Source: Austropuccinia psidii
Lineage: Eukaryota; Basidiomycota; Pucciniomycetes; Pucciniales; Sphaerophragmiaceae
Assembly (NCBI GenBank): GCA_023105745.1
Contig: JALGQZ010000003.1
Coordinates: 76,420,696-76,484,695 of the forward strand
Direction: 5' to 3'
DNA: 64,000 nucleotides
Below, one piece after another: positions 48,141-58,478 of this stretch. The notes under the pieces are model-generated. The model saw nothing but the letters and a program-made list of their open reading frames with translations. It searched no databases and was not told the DNA's origin. The position numbers were made by a program, and so were the translations under genes. Position 1 is the first letter of the stretch. The number at the start of each line of letters is the position of its first letter.

Positions 48141-48350
48141 TTTCACGTCAATTTAAAGATAAAAGGTGAAAATATAAGGTAAAATACACACCTTTTGGTG
48201 GTAATTTAGCTTTTTCTGAGTTGAATAAGGTGCCTCTTTTAGCAATCTGCACCTCAATACTGTCTTCAGATTCTGCTTCTGAAGATTCTGGACTAGTGAT
48301 ATATCTTTTACTGAGTCTGTTGCCAGCTGCACAGTATTTGATTAAAGACA
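47363..48350 (-). CDS. Element B alternative-frame spliced ORF, 286 residues
   Basis: Exon 48350-48192 starts TG TCT TTA after acceptor CTTTTAG. Intron 48191-48127 (65 bp, GTGTGT...ACCAG) contains the Gag-Pol ATG. Exon 48126-47995 encodes [14 protein letters not shown] through [11 protein letters not shown]. Intron 47994-47932 (63 bp, GTCTGT...TTCCAG, branch-like AACTAAT). Exon 47931-47363 encodes [31 protein letters not shown], a Lys/Pro/Gln-rich basic stretch, YPQGYRIPR and NMARTLMEF; stop at 47365-47363. The sum, with an A supplied by a preceding exon, is 861 nt, in frame throughout. The preceding exon is inferred to end at 48523 (TTTGA|GTTACT), splitting the ATG as A|TG. No known domain. 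It overlaps gag in another frame. Structure is read from sequence and comparison; expression is inferred. Confidence 0.75.
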
Positions 48351-48728
48351 CTAAAAGAAATTATAAAAGAGAAAAAATTATTTTTTATACTTTTTTTTTT
48401 TTTTAAAATATTTTTTAAAGATTTTTTATAAGTTTTATATTTTTTAATATTAAAAAAATTATTCTTTTTAAAGAAAAAAAATTAAAATTTAAGATTTTGA
48501 ATGAAAATTAATTCAGAGTAACTCAAAGAATAATTTTATAAGTTTTTGGATGTGAAAAAGCCACGTGTAAAAACAATATAAAATTAAACCAAATTCCTCA
48601 ATGAAAAAGATTTTAAAACAATTTCAAAAATAAAAATATTTTAACTCCAAATTGAAAGAAAAAAATTAATTAAATTAATATATTTTAGAGCTTAAAAATA
48701 TATTAATTAAGGGTACAAGGTTCAAAAA

Positions 48729-48745
48729 ACACGGCCAGGCCCCCA
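48729..48745 (-). other. Element B primer-binding site
   Basis: Minus-strand TGGGGGCCTGGCCGTGT, two bases after the 5' LTR end CATCTTACA. It differs from the A/H site only at the last base. Confidence 0.75.
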
Positions 48746-48747
48746 AA

Positions 48748-50665
48748 TGTAAGATGTGACTATGAAACTGATGATAATATTACTATTAATCAACAGTACT
48801 ATGTCTGTTCTTATGAAATATAATAATAAAATATTATTATAACCACAATTAAATAATTAAAAAATTATTTCTTTCACGTGTTAAGCACTACTAGTGATTT
48901 TAACAGTGAGCAAGTAATTGTCTACAAGAATCAATTACAAGAAGAATTTAATAATAAAAACTTCTTTATTAAAATAATAAAATTATTTTAATATATAATT
49001 ATCTTTTGCAAGAATAATTATAAAGATAATTCTTGAAGAAAAACTATTACTAGAGAAAAACTTTAAGAATTAAAGATAAATGACTCACTAATACTCCAAT
49101 GAACTTATTGATAATAAAAGTAGAGAAATTTGACGTGGAATTGTGGATTTAAGGGATCAAAAGGATTTATAACAGTATTACAACAATATATAGTTGGATT
49201 CTATGATTTCACGTCTTTCTGATTGATTCTGAAAGAATTAAAACACTTAAGAATAGTTGAACTAATACTTACTTGTTGGTAATAAAGATTTAATAAATTG
49301 ATAAGATGATGATGAAAAAACAGCAAGAAGAGGCTTCTTTTAAGTCAACAACAGCTCACAGAGGCGTGCCATGGAGCAAAATGAAAAACCAGTGAGTGAG
49401 AAAACAATAAACCTTTTTGGATTATTGATTGCATCATCTGTTGTCATGTAAGATTATCATAATTACTTAATTGATGCTTTTACGTGACTACCAACCCCAA
49501 TATGGTTAAGAATAAAAGGAGTAACACTTGTAAATCTTCTTTTATTCTAAAATAATCATTGATTTCTCAAAGTTATCAATGCTATTACCAATTTCATCAC
49601 AGGTTGTAATTACTGTGAATTTTTGAAGATTCAGTGTTTCACGTAGAATATCCAAAAATGGACTGTAAGTAAAACTTTTAATTTTACTAGTAAAACTGTA
49701 ATTCTTTTTGGTTGTACCATAGATAATACAGTTCTCCTTTAGTCCTGAAAGTTTCAGAAAGATTCATTAAGAATTGTATTTTTAATGAATTTTTGAAGTT
49801 TTTACCTTATTTCTACGTAGAATTGCAAATAGCAGTATTTTGCTGGTTGCTATGAGGTAAATCAATGAATATGGATCCCAAAAGGGTTTAATTACTCTTT
49901 TAGGGTCTAGTCATGGAAAGTCATCAAGAATTGACGTGGTTACAGGAGTCTAAGTAGCTTATTACCTCCTTGGCACGTCAAAATAGCAGGTTATTTGCTA
50001 TTTTTCTTATGATTACAGTAGGTGTAACTTGGTAACCAAGTTCCCAAAGAGTTTTAGTTTACCAATTGGGCCAAGATGAGCCATGGATCCATGCTCTGGA
50101 GCTATCCACGCCTCTGAGGCCTCAGAAGTTGGGTACCCTGGCTCTCTTTGATGTCTTTTGTCCCCCTTGCCTATTTTTTACGTCAAAATAGTAATTTAAG
50201 CTTAAAGTGAGATATCCACTATGGGTGTACCAAAAGTCCATGTAAGAATACCATGATATTAAGTGCTCAAAACATGCATAACACTATTCTTAGTGTATAT
50301 GTAACATGGGATTTCTCACTTTCCCATTATTTTGGCTAAAAATCAAGAAAAACAAAAATTTTCACGGATCTTTTATGTGGTATTAATGATGTGGTATTGA
50401 AGTATTTTCCATTTTACCACCTCAAATACTTAAATTGAGCTTATTCACTCTATGGAGCTACCCTAGGTGAATTTTTGTGTAGAATCCAAATCTGGTCTTA
50501 AATCCATGGATTTACTTACTCAATAAAAAGTTATTCATCTTTTCTGAAATTGAAAATGATGAATTTTGGATATATGCATGACTTATGAGTTTTGCATAAT
50601 TCAAAATTTCTTTTTAAGATAATTGTGGCCTATTTGGGTATGTAAAATATACCTCAAGGCTCACA
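48748..50665 (-). repeat. Element B 5' LTR (1,918 bp)
   Basis: Nearly identical to 40378-42295. It contains CACGTG, TGACGT and TACGT words and must carry the promoter; no clear TATA box could be fixed. Confidence 0.95.
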
Positions 50666-50670
50666 CTCTA
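50666..50670. repeat. Target-site duplication CTCTA, right copy of B
   Basis: Matches 40373-40377; C2 coding sequence continues from here. Confidence 0.92.
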
Positions 50671-53476
50671 ACTCTAAGTTGACTGGTGATACTTTGATTA
50701 CTGTAATTTGTCTTTTAAAGGGTAAAAAGGCAAATTTCTGGCGCTTATTGTCTCCAATTGTAAAGTATCTGTCTTTGTTATTATGTAAATCTATCCCATA
50801 CATGATTAAATAGTCATTTCCCAATATAAAATGGGTACTAGAGCAATTTTCCATAACAACAAATTCAACTGTGATCCTTAAATTCCCATTTATGTGTGGG
50901 AATATGACATTGGTCTCAAAGATTCCTAATGCTTTCATTGGGTTACTTGCACTGTTGAATTTTATACCATCAATTGGTAACAATTGGTCTTCAAAATTTG
51001 GTACACAAGTCTTAAGAAAAGATTTTCCAACACAAGAGCAGAAGGCTCCTGGGTCAAGCAAAAGTTTGGTGGGTTTGTTGTCAATCACCACTTCTGTTAT
51101 ACAGGAGTTACCAGCTGTATAACCTTTTCCTCTGTTTGGTTTTGTCTTCATAAGTTGTGCATCTTGAACTTTTGATAAATCAACTTGACCATTGCTCAAT
51201 TGTGGTAAGTGGGAATAAGATTCCATGATGTCAAAAGTGGCATTGATATTTTCTATATCTTTTGAAGATTCAGAGAATATGGATGACTTATCATCTGAAT
51301 TGTCTTCAATTATGTCTTCTTTTTCAACATCTGGTTCTTTTTCAATGTCAATTTCATTGATTTTCCCCCTTTTTGGACATGTATTGGCTAAATGGGTGGT
51401 GCTTTGGCAAATATGGCATTTTCTGACTGTATCTGCAGATTTATATTTAATATTACTAGAATTTTCTTTGGGGTTTTTGTCCACAGAATCTTTCCAAGGT
51501 GTATTAAACCTTGTTTTAAGATTCACCCTACTAGAACCAATTTTGGTTCTGGTGGTTACTTCTTCTAGTATATTGATAATATCCTCTGCTGAAGATTGTT
51601 CAGTAGTCCTGCTTTTGACAGCATGCTCTAAGTCACCTCCACATTGTCTCAGAATTTTTCTATGGATCATAAATTCTGACATGTCAGGATATAATGCTGT
51701 TAATGTGTCCTTTTGTTGGCAAAACCATGGTAAAGCTTTGTCTTTATCAGCATTAAATTTGGCAGATTCAAAGGCTGTTTCAACTTTAAACCTCCAAGCA
51801 TCATTTGCCCATTTGTTGATGATTTGGGTTTTCCACCAAGTCCAACTCTGGTGTCCATGTGCTTGTCTTATTTTGATGTACCATCTGTGAGCTGATCTGG
51901 TAAACAAGGTGTTAAACCTGGCTGTTACCAATCTGTCTGGTAATTCAAAATCCTCTTTGATCATGTCAATACCTCTAATGAATTCCATATGGTCATACTC
52001 TCCTTCACCACTGAAGTGAGGCCATTCTTTAAGTTTTGGAACTTCTTTCAAGAGTGCTTGGCCCATTGATGGTTCCAAGTTATGAAAAGAAGTGGATAAT
52101 TCATTTTTTAATTGTGAATTATCAGGATCCAATACTTGTGGATTTGAAATTCTTGTGCCCTCATTTTGATTTAGAGGTGTAGACATTCTTGGTAAGGTGT
52201 TCAGTAATTGTTCAATGTCATTCATTTTACTGTTGCTACACCTTTGGGAATTTCTGTATTCATGTTGGAAGCTTTGTATTAAATTTATTACTTCAATTTT
52301 ATACATGTCTTCTTTATGTGTAAGTTCTTGCCATAACTCTGTCTGTCTTGTATTATCAGCAGTGACTTGATTCAATTTCATTGATAATTTTGATACTTCT
52401 TCTTGTGAAGCATCAAAACACTTTTTCAAGGCAATGGTATATGTCTTTACTTCAGTAAATGAATTCGAAATGTCATCAAGGACTTTCTTGTTATCTGTCT
52501 TGATAATATTTATGGCTTGTTTAATTCTTGTTTCAATTATGTCATCAATATTGAATTTAGAATATTTATCTGTTAATTCTTTAATAATGGCAGATTGTTC
52601 ATTTATTTTATTGTTAGAAGAATTATCATTATTGGAATTTTTAATTGTTCTCAAAACTTTTTCAAAACACATAAGTGTTTCATTAATTTGGCACAGACTC
52701 AGGTTGTTTGTTTTAATGTTGTTACAAATGGTGTCATTTTTATCAGAAAGATGTTTTTTCACGTCATTTATAGCATTATACAACTCTGGGATGGAATCAA
52801 ATATGTCAGAAATCATTTCTGGAACCTTAATCTGGCTTCCTCCTTCTTCTGTAATTCCATCATGGTTCTGGCCATCTGAAATACATTTTCCATGGCATCC
52901 TGCTGAATCTTTGGGATTCTGTAGCCCTGGCTGTAAGGTTTTGGGGCTGGTGCCTTCCCTTTGCCCTTGTTTGGAGTTTGTGGCTGCTTTTTCACGTTGG
53001 AATTGCTGCTGCTGGCCACTGGGGCTGTTTTTGGCACTGGTTTGGCTGGTGGAGGGTTGTTTTTCCTCCATTCTAGTGTCAAAAGCATCATGTTTTTCTT
53101 CTCCATCAATGGATGCCATCCATTGAGCAATTTGCAAGTGTTGGGATGGCCCAAGAATTTTCTTACTGTCAGGTAAGAATTCATGCAATTCTTCCACAGG
53201 TCTGCAAGGATCTGGTACTCTTTGAATTGAAGTGCATTGTTGTATGCACTGTGGCTGGCTTTGTATATGTCCACAGAGGCTTGTTGTGGCGGTGTCAGCT
53301 CTTTTTGAAGGTAAAATGGTATTATCAGCTTCAGAATGACCCAATTTAGTTGTTTGGAAGTCATCAACTGACCCTTTTCCTTCTGTACCTGATTGGCCTC
53401 TGCCATAATCACGTCTATTACCTTTTTGGGAGCTGCTTGAGGGGTTGTAGCTGGCTCCTGACCTGGTTGAAGGCAT
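50671..53476 (-). pseudogene. C2 Gag-protease, cut by element B
   Basis: Start ATG 53476-53474 (MPSTRSGASYN). About 935 codons stay open to the B insertion point. A Gln/Ser-rich N terminus overlaps the alternative ORF, and a long coiled-coil-like region follows (residues about 225-450). The capsid-type block LKEWPHFSGEGEYDHMEFI and WTWWKTQIINKWAND come next, then an intact CCHC knuckle CHICQSTTHLANTC near residue 685. The protease motif is LLDPGAFCSC (51055-51044), with Pro in the Ser/Thr position, as in C1. It ends at VSPVNLELE, and the next residues lie beyond B at 40372. The frame itself is undamaged apart from the insertion. Confidence 0.9.
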
Positions 53477-53723
53477 AATTATGGTTAAAAAGGCTTAAAA
53501 TAGTATTTTTACGTCAAAAACTTACTATTGGCCAAATTTTTAGCTTTCTGAAGGGTATTACTTATGTCCAAGTTAATTAATTCAGAAGATATTGGTTCAG
53601 GTTGGTTATTTTGAGTCACAATAACAGTACTATTATGATCAGAATTAACAGTACTGGCAGGGATAATGCTGGTTACTGTTGAGGCTGTTTCAATGTTTTC
53701 TTGTCTTACCACGTTGTCAGACA
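52813..53723 (-). CDS. C2 alternative-frame spliced ORF, 258 residues, intact
   Basis: Leader exon 53723-53526 starts TG TCT GAC after acceptor AATTTTAG (SDNVVRQENIETASTVTSI). Intron 53525-53463 (63 bp, GTAAGT...CAACCAG) contains the gag ATG. Exon 53462-53373 encodes QEPATTPQAAPKK. Intron 53372-53301 (72 bp, GTCAGT...AAAAAG) has a length divisible by three and no stop, so retention would also stay open. Exon 53300-52813 encodes LTPPQQASVDIYK, MNSYLTVRKFLGH, a Lys/Pro-rich stretch, YSQGYRIPKIQ and MARTMMELQKKEE, ending RFQK. The spliced sum with the split A is 777 nt. The preceding exon is inferred to end at 53800 (TATAA|GTGAGG, 76-bp intron). No known domain; expression inferred. Confidence 0.72.
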
Positions 53724-53930
53724 CTAAAATTAATGAAAAAGCCAATTAATTAAGTAAAAAAAGGTTATTTCAAAAAAGAAATAAAAATATAAGCCTCACT
53801 TATAATATGAAAAAAAATTATTTTTTAAGGATTTTTTGGATTATAAGTATTTTTTATATGTTTTTTAAATTTTTCAATATAAGAAAAAAGATTTAAAAAG
53901 AGTAAAAAAAAATATGTCACAGGTAAAATA

Positions 53931-53947
53931 TCACGGCTGGGCCCCCA
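53931..53947 (-). other. C2 primer-binding site
   Basis: Minus-strand TGGGGGCCCAGCCGTGA, two bases after the LTR end CCTTACA at 53950. Confidence 0.72.
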
Positions 53948-53949
53948 AA

Positions 53950-54937
53950 TGTAAGGTGTGGATATGAAACTTTGATTAAAAATCAAGTACTTTTCCTGTC
54001 CTCAAAATTTGTATAAGGTAAAATTCAGTTAAAAATAGTATGAAATATTATTTTTAACAGAAAACACGCCAATTTTATTGTTTATAACTTTATTAGTATA
54101 AAACAATAATATAAAAATTTATTGTTTTACCAACAATAAAGATTTATCCAAAAAATACTCTACAAGAGATATTTTAAGGCTACAAAAGAAATTTCTTCAA
54201 GAGCAATTTCAATTGGAATTAATTGAGCAAAGAACTGCAAGCAATTCATTAAAGAACAAAGTCTTTAAAAATAATATTAAAGAGAAAACACGCCCAAAAG
54301 TGACCAGAGTGAATTTGGAAACAAAGTGACAAAGTTAACAGTGATGAAAGATGCTTTAATTCACTTTTGGGGTGGTTCAGGGGTAAAAATGATTATAAGA
54401 GTTACAAACAATGATTATAATGATTTTTTCACGTGGTTAAAAGGATTAAAATGATTTAAAAGTGGTGGTTGGAATCTTTGATTGATTGGTTTAACAGTTT
54501 TAAACTAATTAATAAAAGGAAAAGATTCTAACATGAAGAGAAAAGTGGGGCAAAGAAGACATTCTTTTATAGCCATCAATTCTCTTACTCCAAAAGTAAA
54601 ATTTACTCTTGTCAGTCGTGAAAAACAGTCTGACAACAGAAAAGCCAATTATGGCATCATTGAACCCTGGTTTAGACCAAAAAGGGCTGGTTTAAGCCAT
54701 TTTTAGCCATTTTTAGCCATTTTAGACCCTTAAATCAGCCATTACTATAGCAATACCAGGTCTAGAGCCTTCAAAACACGTCAGAATGTGTGTCAGAGGC
54801 GTAGAAACCAGTTAAAACTGTTTTTATTATGATTGTTTTATCTTAAGGGTAGTTTTACCTTCTTGGCAACAGCTAAAACTACCCCAGTTGGTATCAAAAC
54901 CTCATCATCAATTGAGTCCACAGACCCTGTAACTCAA
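53950..54937 (-). repeat. C2 5' LTR, truncated (988 bp of the 3' side)
   Basis: Follows the C LTR from its CCTTACA end to ACTCAA. It then switches at 54937 to leader sequence (GTTAATTAATTCAG) with a two-base overlap AA at the join. The upstream half of the LTR is missing. Confidence 0.88.
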
Positions 54938-55315
54938 GTTAATTAATTCAGAAGATATTGGTTCAGGTTGATTATTTTGAGTCACAATAACAGTACTATT
55001 ATGATCAGAATTAACAGTACTGGCAGGGATAATGCTGGTTACTGTTGAGGCTGTTTCAATGTTTTCTTGTCTTACCACGTTGTCAGACACTAAAATTAAT
55101 GAAAAAGCCAATTAATTAAGTAAAAAAAGGTTATTTCAAAAAAGAAATAAAAATATAAGCCTCACTTATAATATGAAAAAAAATTATTTTTTAAGGATTT
55201 TTTTGGATTATAAGTATTTTTTATATATTTTTAAATTTTTTAATATAAGAAAAAAAGATTTAAAAAGAGTAAAAAAAATATGTCACAGGTAAAATATCAC
55301 GGCTGGGCCCCCAAA
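54937..55315 (-). repeat. Duplicated C leader with primer-binding site
   Basis: Near-identical repeat of 53571-53949, including the alternative ORF leader exon from acceptor TTTTAG to SSELINL and the PBS at 55297-55313. The leader exon is cut in mid-codon by the junction, so no product is expected. Confidence 0.88.
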
Positions 55316-57152
55316 TGTAAGGTGTGGATATGAAACTTTGATTAAAAATCAAGTACTTTTCCTGTCCTCAAAATTTGTATAAGGTAAAATTCAGTTAAAA
55401 ATAGTATGAAATATTATTTTTAAGAGAAAAAATGCCAATTTTATTGTTTATAACTTTATTAGTATAAAACAATAATATTATAAAAATTTATTGTTTTACC
55501 AACAATAAAAATTTATCCAAAAAATACCCTACAAGAGATATTTCAAGGCTACAAAAGAAATTTCTTCAAGAGCAATTTCAATTGGAATTAATTGAGCAAA
55601 GAACTGAAAGCAATTCATTAAAGAACAAAGTCTTTAAAAATAATATTAAAGAGAAAACACGCCCAAAAGTGACCAGAGTGAATTTGGAAACAAAGTGACA
55701 AAGTTTACAGTGATGAAAGATGCTTTAATTCACTTTTGGGGTGGTTCAGGGGTAAAAATGATTATAAGAGTCACAAAAAGTGATTATAATGATTTTTTCA
55801 CGTGGTTCAAAGGCTTAAAATGATATAAGAAAGGTGGTTGGAATCTTTTATTCATTGGTTTAACAATGTTTAAACTAATTATAAAAGGAAAAGATTCTAA
55901 CATGAAGAGAAAAGTGGGGCAAAGAAGACATTCTTTTATAGCCATCAATTATCTTACTCCAAAAGAAAAGTTTACTCTTGTCAGTCGTGAAAAACAGTAT
56001 GACAACAGAAAAGCCAACTATGGCATCATCGAACCCTGGTTTAGACCAAAAAGGGCTGGTTTAAGCCATTTGTAGCCATTTTTAGCGATTTTAGACCCTT
56101 AAATCAGCCATGACTATAGCAATACCAGGCCTAGCGCCTTCAAAACATGTCAGAATGTGTGTCAGAGGCGTAGAAACCAGTTAAAACTGTTTTTACTATG
56201 ATTGTTTTATCTTAAGGGTAGTTTCACCCTCTTGGCAACAGCTAAAACTACCCCAGTTGGTATCAAAACCTCATCATCAATTGAGTCCACAGACCCTGTA
56301 ACTCAATTCCAGGCCAAAAGTGATGAACTTTTGCGTGAATTTTGACATCCCACGCCTGTCAGCAAGGATTTTGGGGGTCTAGCTCCCCCTTAGAGCTGGA
56401 GTTCCTTTTCCCCCCAAAATTTTATCTTTCCAATTTATTTTTCCTTTAATTCCTCATCATGTATTATACTTATAATTTACATATGTAATTCAATTGAATT
56501 GTACAGTACAATACAGTAATAATTGATACCTCATATGTAAATCAAAGTTCACTTATGTAATACATGCACACATTTTGACATTTCAATTGAATTCAATTGA
56601 AAATACTTCACTTCCTCATAACTTCTAAACTAAACACAACACCTCAATTGCAACACAAAAATTGATGGTTAACACCACATGTGGTGCGAATTAAATTAAG
56701 GTTTTGAGGATTTTCAACTTTTTTATTGAACATACTAAAAACTTAATTTAAGCTTATTTAGAGTTGAGTTACAAGAATTTCACTCAGAGGTGACCCCACC
56801 TGATTTGTTATGAGGAATCCAATGGTGAAATAATTTTTATGTATTTATTCATTGGATAAAAATTTATAATAATTTTTATTTAACTTTTTTCCAAATTTAT
56901 TTATTTTTTCACAATTTTGTTAAAATTTCATTTTTACTTAATTTTTTCAAGTATAAATGTAATTTTATACTTACAAAATTTAATATATTTTTATTTTTAA
57001 ATTGTAATTAATTTTTTATTTTTAATATAATTTTGTATTTATATTTTGATTTTTATTTTAATAATATAAATGAATTTATTTTCTTTATATTAATGTGTTA
57101 TTTTTTGTATTTGTGGTCTTTTGGGTATATGAAATTACCTCTAAGGCTCACA
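55316..57152 (-). repeat. C-type LTR shared by the C3 tail and the duplicated leader (1,837 bp)
   Basis: TGTGAGCC (57152) to CCTTACA (55316). A polypurine tract and pol tail lie on one side, a PBS and leader on the other, so it acted as 3' LTR of one copy and 5' LTR of the next, as in a tandem array. A short open frame at 55866-56075 is not supported. Confidence 0.88.
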
Positions 57153-57175
57153 TTCCCTCCCCCGAAAAAAGAATA

Positions 57176-57485
57176 TTACTTTGTAATATTGGTGTTTCTA
57201 GTGTGTCTGAATCTCCTGAGGAGTTTGGTAGCTTCTGGTATATCCTTTTCTTCTAAGCATTCATCTTCACAAGCTGGTTCACTGTACCTAACAAGGTATT
57301 CCCTTACTTTCTTGGTTCTTAATTTCCTTTCTTTAAGAACTTTGGTGATTTTCTTAGTACCAGATGTCTCAATAGGAGGTATAACTTGGGGAATCTTATT
57401 CCTCAAGGGAAATTTCTCAGAATCACTAGATTCATATGGCTTTATCAAGCTTACTGGAAATGTAGGGTGCTTATTGCTAAGTTCT
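57176..57485 (-). pseudogene. C3 fragment: chromodomain-like pol tail
   Basis: Encodes [40 protein letters not shown] and the chromodomain-like REYLVRYSEPACEDE, ending NTNITK at 57176. It is the last ~100 codons of a C-type pol, cut at 57485 where unrelated sequence (TGTCAGGATGAG) begins. One chromodomain Trp is Cys here. Confidence 0.85.
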
Positions 57486-58478
57486 TGTCAGGATGAGTCT
57501 ATGTTGAAGTGGGAATAAAGCTATTTACAACTAAACCTATGACTGTGACACGTGGAAAATAGTTTAAAATAGTTTTATAAGGGTTAGGGATGGATTAATT
57601 TAACAATAAAGGGGCTTTACTATAAGAAATATAGTGGTGGTGAGTGCTTTTGAAAGCCCTGGGTGCAGCTTTACTTGTTGGGTTACAATAATAAAGACTA
57701 CAATACTTTAAATTAAGAGTATACCTGTTTATTACCCAAGAGTAAAACTGTTTTTAACAGTTTACTACGTAGGGTATTCAAGAGCAGGATGAGGAAAGGC
57801 TTTTGGCTGTGAAAAGCCCTCCTTTTATCCTAAAATTGAGGTGGAAAGGCTGCTAGACCTTTCCACATAGAGGAAGTGAAGATTTTTCACTCTCTAGGAC
57901 AGGCTTGTGGTTTGCAAACAGCCTGTATACCCTGTATTGGGCCCAGATGTGGTTTTGAAACCACATCTGGGCAGTTTTCACCAATACAGGGTGAAAATTT
58001 TCATCTGGGGACCTCACAACCTGATTCTGACGTGTATGACGCGTAGAATGCTGTACAGAAACTGTATGGGACCCCAGTATTGACTGACATATGAGTTATT
58101 GAAGTAAAAACATGCTTCTTCCTCTATTTGACACCTCATATTCATGGTTAAGGGATATTATCCCATGGTAAGGCTGTATCTGACAGCAGGTGGGATTTTG
58201 ACCTTAAAATGGTCATAACTCTGTCAGGTTTTGAGATATCAAGCTCAAGGTTGGTTCATTGAATAGCTCTGTATGAGCTCTACACAATGGTACCCAACTT
58301 GACATGGTTATCATTAAATATGACAACGTTATCCCATGTACAAGTATTTTTGTACATTGGTGTGGTCTGGTCAAAAGCTGTATTAAGCTTGTTTGGCCAA
58401 TAACTTCTGTTGTAGTTGCGTTATGAGGAAATGGATGGCACCATCAGATAGCCCTGATTGTGCTCTTTCCAAAAAGAC
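57486..58478 (+). repeat. Putative partial LTR G, interrupted by element H
   Basis: No gene. It starts TGTCAGGATGAG inside the C3 pol fragment and ends at the H LTR. It has CTGTATGGGACC and CTGTACAG words like the D-type LTR, so it may be the first kilobase of a related LTR. At 57930-57991 it holds a nested hairpin: outer arms CCCTGTATTGG/CCAATACAGGG and an inner 15-bp stem GCCCAGATGTGGTTT with its complement. There is no second copy in the window to prove LTR status. Confidence 0.45.

Larger units (their letters stand above)
40378..50665 (-). mobile_element. Full-length, apparently intact Ty3/gypsy element B (10,288 bp)
   Basis: Two LTRs of equal length (1,918 bp) that differ, by eye, at only two sites (41021 against 49381, and the TAATAAAAAG/CAATAAAAAG site near 42151 and 50521). 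It has a 5-bp duplication CTCTA, a PBS, a polypurine tract, an open Gag-Pol of 1,900 residues and an open alternative spliced ORF. It sits inside C2. Every expected part is present, so it may be recently active. Confidence 0.95.
35363..54937 (-). mobile_element. Ty3/gypsy element C2, interrupted by element B
   Basis: Order on the minus strand: partial 5' LTR (54937-53950), PBS (53947-53931), leader and spliced alternative ORF, gag-protease (53476-50671), element B insertion with CTCTA duplication, RT onward (40372-37260), polypurine tract, 3' LTR (37236-35363). Removing B restores the SLELEKFKSEQ block seen in C1. Pol has one nonsense codon and one frameshift. The 5' LTR is cut after 988 bp at a junction with duplicated leader sequence. 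Confidence 0.9.
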
